This document shows positions 31,501-40,100 of a stretch of DNA of 64,000 nucleotides, one piece after another (position 1 is the first letter of the stretch; each line of letters opens with the position of its first letter). Made by a program: the position numbers and the translations under genes. Origin of the DNA: Blastocladiella britannica (taxonomy: Eukaryota > Blastocladiomycota > Blastocladiomycetes > Blastocladiales > Blastocladiaceae); the NCBI GenBank assembly GCA_025349905.2, contig MU624548.1, forward strand, positions 1-64,000. The letters run 5' to 3'. The notes beneath the pieces were generated by a model. That model saw nothing but the letters and a program-made list of their open reading frames with translations. It was not told where the DNA came from and did no database searches.

Positions 31501-33445
31501 GGCAAATCTTGCGCTTCAGTCCGTTGACGGAACGATTCTTGCTCCAGCATCGGTCATCTCCAGTCACTTGGCAACCGGTTCCGTCACCTCAGTCGCGCTG
31601 GCAGCTGGTTCGGTAGGAACATCTGCACTCGGTGCCAACGTGGTGACGACAGCCAAGCTGGGTCTCCAGTCCGTGGACGGCACCATTCTCGCCCCCCTGT
31701 CGGTTGGTTCCTCTCATCTGGTCCCCGGCTCTGTTTTATCGGGCGCATTGGCCGCTGGCTCGGTCCTGACTGCCTCCATCGGCCCGAGCGCTGTAACGAC
31801 CGCCAACCTTGCACTTCAGGCTGTCGACGCCACCATCCTTGCATCCGGCGCTGTCGGTCGCGCCCATTTGGCAACGGGCGCAGTCACATCGAGTGCTCTC
31901 GCTGCTGGCGCCGTCAATACAGCTGCCCTCGGCTCAAATGTGGTGACAACCTCCAATATCGCCCTGGCTGCCATCGACTCGACGCTCATTGCCGCCAATG
32001 CGGTGGCATCACAGCACCTGGCTACCGGGTCCGTGACTGCCAGTGCCCTTGCCGCCGCGGCGGTGGGAACAGCCGCCATCCACGACACGGCAGTGACAAC
32101 GGCAAAGCTCGCATTGCAAGCAGTGGACGGAACCATCTTGGCCCCCGCCGCCGTTGCCGCTTTGCATATTGCAACGGGCGCTGTTACCACGGCAGCTTTT
32201 GCCGCGGGTGCCGTTGACACGAGTGCCCTCGGACCCTTGGTGGTCACCAACGCCAAAATTGCACCGGGAGCTGTTAGCGGCACCGAACTTGCAGCCAACT
32301 CGGTCGGTAGTGGCCACCTTGTTGCGCATGCTGTCACCGCTGTTGCCATTAGCCCGTCAGCGGTCGGTAGCTCCGCAATTGCCCCTGCAGCTATCCAGTC
32401 GGGTCACTTGGCCGCCGGGGCCGTCGATGCTCAAGCATTGGGGACCGCATCGGTTGGCACGAGCGCCCTAGCGCCGTACTCTGTCACCACAGGCATCTTG
32501 GGCTCTGGAGCCGTTACTCAGGTCAATATCGCCACTGGAGCAGTGGGCTCGCTGCAGCTGGCAAATGGTGCCGTCACGTCGGCCGCGATCGCGACAGGTG
32601 CCGTGTCTGCCAGTCAACTGGCAACGAGTGCCGTGACTGGCTCCAAAATCGCGGCGGGAGCAGTAACTTCCAATGCGCTTGCCGTCGGCGCCGTCACGTC
32701 GACCAGCATCGCTGCTGGAGCCATCAGTGCGAACGCGCTGGGCGCCAATGCAATCACCGCGGCCGCCATCAGTTCTGGCGCAGTCACTAGCGCTGCACTA
32801 GCCAGCAATTCCGTCACGACCGCGGCGGTGGTGGACGGGGCAATCACGTCGGCCAAAATCGGCGCGGCCCAAGTGTCCACGCTGCATTTTGCCTCCGGAG
32901 CAGTGGACACCAACGCTCTGGGCACGGCGGTGGTCGCAGCGTCCAACATTGCCGCCGGCGCGGTTGGGACCGCTCAAATCGCGGACAGGGCCGTCACTGG
33001 GCAGAATATTGCCATCAGCGCCGTGACTTCCAGTCATATCTTTGGCGGCACCATTGTCGCCAGCAATATTGCGACAGGGGCCATCACGGGCAGCGTTATT
33101 CCCAAGAACGGCATCTCTGGCCTTCAGTTGGCTTTCCGGATCATGTCGGCCACTTTTACAAGCAGTGGGGGGTCGGTTTCGGCAACATTTGGTGAATTGA
33201 CGGCCTCCCATCCTGGTACTGGCCAATACAGCGTACAAACGGCGGCCAACTCATACGCGGCCTCTGCTGTCCAGTGCTTTGTCACCGCGGCGCCCCCCGA
33301 CAACTATCCGACCACCAAGTTCGCGGTTTGCACTGCTGTTAGTGCCAACGCAACTCCGCCGGCATGCACAATCACATGTTTTAATCCGAGCGGGACCGCC
33401 ATGGATGTTGGATTTCACGTCATGCTGGTTGGTGTGGGTGTTTAA
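28574..33445 (+). CDS. single-pass membrane protein with ~125 decapeptide repeats (fibre-like stalk)
   Basis: A single exon of 1,623 residues. Residues 1-215 are Pro/Ala-rich and end in a charged segment (RTLYRKVRELEASHAATQRR). A hydrophobic helix at about 217-243 (LCCSIFLGVIACAAFLLGLF) fits a type II signal anchor, putting the rest outside the cell. From about 262 to 1515 the chain is built of 10-residue units with consensus G-(A/S)-V-x-(T/S)-x-x-(L/I)-A-x, for example GSVTTIKLAD. The final 108 residues are non-repetitive with four cysteines (QCF, AVC, PAC, TCF). Similar 'DGSVTTAKLADGAV' runs are known from bacterial and phage tail-fibre-like proteins, where they probably form a beta-structured fibre. 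I know no fungal family of this design. Surface adhesion or coat formation on a wall-less zoospore is an inference. An earlier in-frame ATG would overlap the preceding gene, so 28574 was preferred. Confidence 0.85.
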   Translation: MEWFPGKPQFPPAPTLPNARHPLGAKAPGYLPPILLPPATVAAAVTAADRLQFLSPDSSANSTSSTEQHPVTIRGTHGGTSMARAMTLGPIRPGRAASRLQSDAYLREEFDQELEAEMVLAQQIPLPGSPLDQSIAASHFAPPVSFVAVPAPPIVQEQTPIQLSIITNTSTSSPPASAGGGRGARSLSAQESGPNDVRTLYRKVRELEASHAATQRRILCCSIFLGVIACAAFLLGLFLAMAAAKGTTTVGVPTSPGSSLSAGTVDTAALLDGSVTTIKLADGSVTTLKLADGSVSLTKLADGAVSAAKLGLGAVTGAALADGAVSSNKLAAGSVGRAQLALASVDDAIVAPHSIGSAHIVVGAIGSTQLANAGVQAPNLATSIVGSQHIVHSAVTSSHLAAGAVGTLQLADGAVTTAQLATGSVGASQLARGSVGSDQLASGAVWGQNIADGAVGTAQIAAGSVDTSGLADGSVTSPKLAAAALLPVHFGSGVVTSSAIAAGAISSGHLSTGAVQTAAIARGAVGAANIATAAINQSHLSPGAVSTLQLADGSVTADKLAVSSVGTPQLQDASVANSKLIAGSITADKLAFSPSALVLGNGAVGTSSLADGSVTAPKLATGAVGTTALASGAVARANLAVSAVDGTILAPGVVTAAHLAPGAITVGAIAVGAVGSSALASAAVTSNALAAGSVSTAALASNSVTSGKLALGAVDATILAPGAVLSTHLGTGAVTSSSLALGAVGNAALASQAVTTVNLALSSVDGTILAPAAVGISHLAAGSVTASALAANAVYTGALAPRSVTAAILGLQSVDGTILAPSSVTSTHLAHGSVGTDALDSAVVTTAKLSPGSVDGSILALHSVTSAHLAPGAVIPAALAPGSVTTDMLAPQVVTTAKLALQAVDGTILAPLAVGSAHLSPGSVSSSALAQGAVTPLAIAQGAVTSAALAQGAVTPAAIAPGAVTSVALAANAVTTANLALQSVDGTILAPASVISSHLATGSVTSVALAAGSVGTSALGANVVTTAKLGLQSVDGTILAPLSVGSSHLVPGSVLSGALAAGSVLTASIGPSAVTTANLALQAVDATILASGAVGRAHLATGAVTSSALAAGAVNTAALGSNVVTTSNIALAAIDSTLIAANAVASQHLATGSVTASALAAAAVGTAAIHDTAVTTAKLALQAVDGTILAPAAVAALHIATGAVTTAAFAAGAVDTSALGPLVVTNAKIAPGAVSGTELAANSVGSGHLVAHAVTAVAISPSAVGSSAIAPAAIQSGHLAAGAVDAQALGTASVGTSALAPYSVTTGILGSGAVTQVNIATGAVGSLQLANGAVTSAAIATGAVSASQLATSAVTGSKIAAGAVTSNALAVGAVTSTSIAAGAISANALGANAITAAAISSGAVTSAALASNSVTTAAVVDGAITSAKIGAAQVSTLHFASGAVDTNALGTAVVAASNIAAGAVGTAQIADRAVTGQNIAISAVTSSHIFGGTIVASNIATGAITGSVIPKNGISGLQLAFRIMSATFTSSGGSVSATFGELTASHPGTGQYSVQTAANSYAASAVQCFVTAAPPDNYPTTKFAVCTAVSANATPPACTITCFNPSGTAMDVGFHVMLVGVGV
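29357..33115 (+). repeat. in-gene array of ~125 x 30-bp (10-residue) repeats
   Basis: The reading frame shows an unbroken 10-residue periodicity: Gly/Asn/Ala at position 1, Ala/Ser at 2, Val/Ile at 3, Leu/Ile at 8, Ala at 9. Units are conserved in protein but diverged at third codon positions, so the array is old rather than a recent DNA expansion. Between roughly 30,490 and 32,170 a unit with DGTILAP recurs every five units, giving a 150-base, 50-residue higher-order period. Confidence 0.9.
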
Positions 33446-33539
33446 TAGACTGTTTTTTTGGTTTGCCTTGATGCGATTCCTAAAGATCTTTTTCTCAATT
33501 CCCAGGAAACATTCCAGTGATCCGACAATACGCATAAAT

Positions 33540-36500
33540 ATGCTGGCGGCCAACAACTCGGACGCGTTAGCACCTTCTCAGCCCATCGACGATCCTGGCG
33601 ATGCGGCGACAAATCCCAATCCCACGACTGTGGCTGTTGAAATTAATGGGACAGCGGCCGACGGTGTGAATGGAAACGCCGACAATGCAGCAGCAGCAAC
33701 GACACCGTCAGCGGAGCGCCGCTCAGGCGATAAGCCCACCGAAGCGCTCGATCGTGAAGTGTCGCAAGCGCTCAATGTCCTCGGAGCCAATGCGAACCCA
33801 ACCGCATCGACCCTGACGCTGACGTCCACTGTTGCCGTATCCCCCGACCATGACGACAATGATCGCAAGCACGTGGATGCAGTAACACAGCGCCGGCGTG
33901 ACCTGCAAGCAGCGCTCTTGGATCGCGAATCGAGCAGCGCCAACAGGCTGTACTGGTCCAGTTCGGCCAAGGAGGAAAAGGCCCTCAAGTATGTGGACAA
34001 CTTTCGGCAGCAGTACACGACCTTGTACCCGCACCGAACGGAGCTGTTGTTGTCGCCATTCAATGAGTTTGGCATTCGCGTTCGTGCCCTTCTTCTCTTT
34101 TTTGTTTTGTTACTGCTCGAGACTCAGTCGTATTGCTGGGAACAGAAATTTGTGTGTACCACGATCCGCCCAACACAGTTGGGATTCAAGGAGCTCTACG
34201 AGTACCGAACTTGTGCGCGGTTTGTGGCCGACTATATTTCTTACCAGCCGCTGGATCCTCCATATGAAATGGCACGTCTTTCTTTGCTTTTTCTTCCATT
34301 TTGACTCAAAGAATAACACAACAACATGTAAAAAAAAGCCATCAAAACTTCCCAGTCCGTCCTATACACTGGCTCTACAAGTCGGCAACTGCTTTGATAT
34401 GAGCGTGCTGCTCGTCTCCCTGCTTCGTGGCGCTGGCTACGACGCGTTCGTCGTCTCTGGATACGCATCTCGCACCTTGACTCTTATGGACGAGACGCAC
34501 ATTGATATGGATCCAGCAAAGCTGCTCTCCGACTCGGGCTTTGATCTCGCCACCGATCCGCTCAAACCGCGCGCTCAAACTGCGACGGCAAAGCCGGCCC
34601 ATGGCAACAGCATCAGCCACCCGGCCAATTCCTCCTCGGCCGCCGCCGCACAACAGCAGCAGCAGGGGACTGGAGGAGCGGGAGATCCCACATCGCAAGA
34701 GAACGCTCCCAAATACGTGTACAAAAGTCGTTCTGCTCTCAAGTCCAAATACATGGCGACAATGGAGGCCAAGAAAAAGGTCGAGGACGAGCGCCGCAAA
34801 AAGGAACTTCACGAGAAACTTGTGGAGCAGGTGCCTCTTTTTCTTCTTTTGCGTGTAAACTGAGGTAATACTGACATTTGTCCTATTCGAATAAGTACAC
34901 AACAAATGACGACGACGACGAGATTGCAGGACTGCGTGTCCATGCTTGGGTGCTCGTACTTCCAGGAAAACGCGACATTGCCGAGGCATTCTTTGTCGAG
35001 CCGAGTACTGGCAAGGTCTACGATCTCGAGGACCCAAACTACCTTGGGGTAGAAAGCGTATTTAGCTCCAACAACTACTGGGTCAACATGCAAAAGTGCA
35101 TGAACGGTCTCAAGGTTCGGACATTTGTGTTGACGAGCTGCCGCAAAAGATATCTAACTTTTTCCAACAAATAGGGCATCTCCTTTGACCTGGGGGACAC
35201 CACCAAGTGGGAGTACATTTTCATCCAAAACTCACAACCAACGTTTATTCCGCCCGGATCCGCGTCTGGCTCCGGCCGCGACGCTTATTCTGCTGGCGGT
35301 GCCAACGGCGGCGGCGGAGGAGGTGGCGGCGGTGGCGGCAGCTCGGGCAACCACGATGGTGGCGACGATGACGAGGACGCCGAGAATGCGGATGGCGACA
35401 CGGAGATCTTTGACCTGCCGCCATCCTGGGTCTCCAAACTGGTGCTGTCCAAAGACCAGTTTGCGCAACGCTGTCCGTCCGGGAGTAAAGTGCAGACGTG
35501 GCGCAACGCCAAGCTGGAGCTGTTTGCGCCGTACCACCGTCCCGACGGCATGGTCGCCCGCGTCACGCTGTTTGCCGATCCGCGGCGCGCGGTCCGTGGC
35601 GCCATTCACGAGCGGTTTGAGAACCGCAAAGACAAGCTCAACAAGCGCATCCGCATTCCGTCCAAGCGGCTCCAGCACGAGTATTTTGATCGGGGAAGGC
35701 CACACGCGTTGATGGAGCACGTCACCGAGCAAGGCCGCACCACTCGCATGCGGTTCTTTGCCGGCGCTCGCTCGGACGGGTTGTTTGACCGGGAGGAGCT
35801 CGGGACCAAGGTCATTGAGCACTTCGAGGGACGCGAGGACCGCCTCGTGTACCGCAGCGCCACGCGCGAGTTCTTTGGCGACGGCGACGACGACAGCAAG
35901 GATGCGGCCAATGGCGGCATCCAGGCCATCATTGTAAAAATGACGGAAAAGTTTGCGCCGCGCCAGGCCAAGGCCCAACCGGCGTTCCCGTTCCTGGCCT
36001 TTGCCAAGCTGATTGGGCACCCGTCAACCGACTCGGGGGACAACAGCAGCAATAACAACAATAACAAGGCGTCGAGCCGCGCACGAACTCCAGGCGGCAC
36101 CAGCGCGCCGGCCGAAGAGGCCCGTGAGGACGACGAGGAAACGGCATCACTGCAACCGCGGATCGTTCCACCGGGGACCCCGGCGTACGGGCTCTTTGGT
36201 GGGCGAGAGGTCTCCAAGCGGGTGTTTTTGGTGCGCGACGAGCGGATCCGTTTCGTGTACCATACTGAGCCCGGATCGATTGTCCAGTCTTGGCGCGAGT
36301 TCCGCAAACCCTCGCCCGAGCAAAAGACGACCTTTTCGGACCTCACGTCCGCATTTGATACTCGGCTGAGCTTGCATTCGCTCAAGAAGCAGCACTTGTA
36401 CGCCAAATTATGCGAGTTGATCAAGGCCGAGCAGACTTGCTTGCAGGCAGTCAAGTCGAGCGAGCGCGAAATGGCTGATATCTTATCGGTTTGTTTTTTT

Positions 36501-37133
36501 TATATTTTTGACATATTTGTTGAGGATCTCATCACCATTTTTTGAATATATTCCAGTCCCGCCAAACAGAGGAAAAGAATATCCAGCTGACAATCTCCCT
36601 CCTCGACACGATCCGCAATAAAACGGTACAGCTTCTTTCTCCATATTGCACGTATTAGACATAACTCCCACACGACCATGTATGTATTACAGGACATTGC
36701 AAGCGAACTTGAAAAGGAGAGCCAAAAACAAGCCGAGGAAGCGTCCAAGGAAGCGTCGGTCGATTACCTGTCGCCATTTCTTCTCAATGTGCGCACGCCG
36801 TCCAGCATGTCCAAGGACGAGGCGAACGCGGTGCGCGAATCGTGTCTCCGATCCCTTCGCGAGCGGCTGGTGGAGAAATCCAACATCATTCAGCGTCGAT
36901 ATGAGGAGGAAACGGCGGCGTATCAGCGTCGACAGCAGCAGTACTCCAAGAACGCCGAGGGCATGACCCCACAAGAGACGGACGAGTACGTCACGTTCTG
37001 CAACGAAGCGCTGTTCCGGATCCACGTGCTCGAGAAGCGGCTGGCTCGCCACAAGGAGGCCGCACCGGAAATCTATCTCGCCCTGGATCGCCGCCTCAAG
37101 GTGGATCCTCGGCTGACTCGAGCGGGGGTGTGA
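33540..37133 (+). CDS. DRC7: dynein regulatory complex subunit 7 (CCDC135), flagellar axoneme
   Basis: Seven exons, 33540-34079, 34146-34271, 34339-34830, 34896-35114, 35175-36488, 36557-36625 and 36693-37133, give 1,066 residues. Residues 1-130 are disordered. Then come YVDNFRQQYTTLYPHRTELL, KFVCTTIRPTQLGFKELY and QVGNCFDMSVLLVSLLRGAG with YDAF, a transglutaminase-like fold diagnostic of DRC7/CCDC135, followed by GLRVHAWVLVLPGKRDIAEA. The C-terminal half has LPPSWVSKLVLSKDQFAQR and charged coiled coil to the end. DRC7 is part of the nexin-dynein regulatory complex that links axonemal doublets, so the organism should build motile flagella. The protein is longer than its animal relatives because of low-complexity inserts (poly-Gly at about 35,308-35,340). 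The exon 2/3 junction needs a GC donor (ATG|GCACGT at 34272). Confidence 0.88.
34272..34338 (+). other. candidate GC-AG intron in DRC7
   Basis: Exon 2 ends in phase 0 at ATG and is followed by GCACGT. The next exon (34339, CCA TCA AAA CTT...) must start in phase 0 to reach QVGNCFDMS. The only GT nearby (34276) is in phase 1 and no matching acceptor exists. The 3' site is preceded by a run of A rather than pyrimidines. The intron is 67 bases long. Confidence 0.6.
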
Positions 37134-37185
37134 ATACTTTTAGAGGGGATAAAAAGTCTATTTTGCAAAAAAAAGATAGTGTCTA

Positions 37186-40100
37186 CTACCGGACGTCCTT
37201 CAACTTGTCTAAGAGTGCCAGCGCCTGGGCAGCCGTCTCGCTTGTCGTGGCTTTGGTATCTTGCCGGCCCATGATGGTTTCACGGCGGCGAGAGCGCAGA
37301 CCTGGGTCCTGCTCGCCGCCGGGAGCCGCTGCACTTGCTCGCATCGCTGGCGCTGCAGCCACGCCACCACCACCGTCTTTGCCTCCGACTTTTTTAAGGG
37401 ACTCGAGCAGCTTGTCGATTTCGGTGCTGCCATTTTCATCATCTGATAAAACATTTGTTGTGAGTCAGCAGGAAAACATACACAAAAAAAAGAAAAGAGG
37501 CGTGCCATCCGGTGGGACAAATCCACGGCGATCACGCGAAGCAACCGTCCGCGGTGTCGGGATCCCATTCCGCATGCTCTTGGTTCGTGGGGGCGGAGCC
37601 CCGTCCACATTCAGGGCTTCGTCCGAGTTGGGCGTCGACTTGCGAGACCGTCCGGGAGACCCGTCGGCGGCAGGCGGCGGGTTCATCAGCGACATGGTAG
37701 CGCGCTTACGGCGTTCGGCCCGCTCGCGTACCTCGCGCTCCTTGTTGACCTCCTTGAGCACCTTTTCAAACGACGTCAAGAACTGCTGGAACACGCCAAA
37801 GAACTCCTCGATCGGGGTCTTGATCGGGTCCTCGCCAAACTTGGCCACCACTTGCTTGTAGTCCTCGAGCATGACCGCGTAATCGTTCTCGATATCGACC
37901 AGTTTCGCGTTGGCCATTTCCGAGAAATCGCGAAACACGGGCCGGAACCGGTCCAGCGGGTCGCGCGTCGCGTCGTCGTCCTTGTCGTACACGGTTTCGA
38001 GGAGCCGGTCAATGTCCTTGAGCCCCGTCACCACCTCGGCCTTTTCGGACCCGACCGACTCCATGGAGACCCGGCACGCGGCCGCTACGTCCTTGAGGTC
38101 GGTGGTGAACTGGAGGAGCTTGGGGATCTTGGCCGCTACCGTCTCGACCAGGAAATGCAGTAAAGTGCGCTTGTTGTCGGCCGACTTGGTGTCGACGAGC
38201 TTGTTGAGCGACCCAATCTTGAACCCGTGGGCGTTCCCGCGGAAGCCCGTGTTCATGTAGTTGCCCATGGTGAGAATGAGCTGGAGCAGGTCGTGCAGCG
38301 AGTCGCTCGACAGCAGCGCCTTGGATGCCTTGGTCACGGTCTTGATGTCGTGGTTCAAGTCGGCGGTGCGCTCCGAGAACCGCAAAAAGTAGTCCATGGC
38401 AGCCAAGCGGGGACCGAGCCGCTCAATCTTGATCATTTCCACGTAAAATTGCTCGGCGCGGCCAAGGTTCTCGAGTTCCTCGGCACTGAACCCGGTGAGC
38501 TTGCCAATGTCGTCCGGGGTTGGGACACCGTGCTGCCTCAGCTGCGTGATAAACGGCCGCGTCATGATCTCAAAGTCCAGCTTCAGGATGGCGCGGCGAA
38601 GATCGCCAAAGCTGAGCTTGTTGCGGCCGAGCATGATGTTGATGGCCTGCGAGCGCTTGCCGTCAATGATGGTGATCTCCGTCTTGACGCGTGCCACGGT
38701 GGTTTCGGCGGCCTTGGCTGGGGTAAACACTTGGCGAGCAGGGAACACGGACTGCAGGTCGCTGAACAGGTCGTCGCCCAGCTCCTTGGCCCACTTCTCG
38801 TCGGGGTCCTCTCCGCGCTCGAGCGCCTCGATACTCGATGCCCAAATCGTCTTGCGCACGGTCATGTCCGGGATCTTGTCCCATTGGAGCTGCTTGAGCG
38901 TCACCTTGGGCGAGTACTTGCGAACGCGGCGGGGCACTGGCGTTGGGAATCCAGGGAACCCGCCCATACCCGGCGGACTGGTATATTTTTAAAATCCATA
39001 AATGAGGTGAATGTTTTTAAGAATGGTTGCATAGTAAATAAAAAGACGTACGGTGGGGGACCACCCATTCCGGGAGGTGGGGGAGGTCTAAAGCAATCGA
39101 GGCAGTGAATTCAAATGCTTCATTGTGAAAAAATGAACGAGGTTCGCGTACGGAGGCGGGCCACCACCCATCATTGGTGGTGGCGGAGGCGGCGGCGGCG
39201 GGCCACCTCCGATCCGAGGTCCGCCCATCATTGGCGGCGGAGGCGGAGGACTGTCTTGTCATTTTCGATGGTGAGCAAGGGGTTGGGAGCAAATGTTTTT
39301 TTAGAGTACGCACGGAGGCGGGCCACCACCACCCATCATGGGAGGCGGCGGTGGAGGGGGCGGTCTGTTCCATCGTTGATTTCACTTTGGTTGAGTATTT
39401 GACGTCTTGCAAAACTGAAAGAAAAGAGAGGCGTACGGCGGTGGCCCCATTCCGACACGGAGCGTACCATCTCCGCCCATCATAGGAGGAGGTGGCGGGG
39501 GCGGTGGTCTGGATGAATCCCAACAAAAAAACAAAACAAAAAAATCAATTCCAGTGTCAGGGAGTGAGAAGACAAGGGAAGCGTACGGCGGCGGTCCGGA
39601 GCCAACGCGAAGGACGTCACCGCCACCCATGATTGGCGGCGGCGGTGGAGGCGGGGGACTGTGTTAAATGCGAGTGTGAGATCCAATGTCATCGATAAAA
39701 CATAAAGAGAAAAGAACGCACGGCGGAGGGCCACTGCCGATCTTCATGATACCGCTACCAGAAGTGGGGAAGGTCATCGGCGGCGGCGGCGGTGGAGGCG
39801 GTGGCGGGCCACCGGCGGTGCCAACTGGGGCAGCAGCGGCAGCAGCAGCCACCGGCGCAGGAGCAGCATAAACGACCTGCGTCTTGGCTGTTTCTGCCTT
39901 GAGCTTCCAGGCCGCGACTTGTTCCTTCAGGGTGCCATTCTCGCGAAGCACCTGCTCGAGTTGTTTTGCCACCACCGTTCGCTCCTCGGACGAAATCATT
40001 TCCTTGGCGGCGGCGAGGCGCGCCTCCGAGTCAGCCTCGAGGGCGTCCAGCAGCTCGTCCATTTCCTGCTCGTGCTGGTCCATGGCCGTCTTGTACCGCT

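Noticed and set aside
28885..32949. Several long open frames antisense to the decapeptide-repeat gene (for example 28885-29793, 30277-30948 and 31816-32349).
   Set aside because: They mirror the repeat array in its complementary frame. Codon periodicity keeps stops away, and none has a start context, domain or flanking exon. The sense frame has a transmembrane anchor and a non-repetitive head.
37443..37505. GT donor (GTATGT) for the last formin intron.
   Set aside because: It is in phase but would give an intron of only 39 bases and add a Phe-run from poly-T. The GC donor gives a normal 63-base intron and a clean join to the DAD. Not fully excluded.
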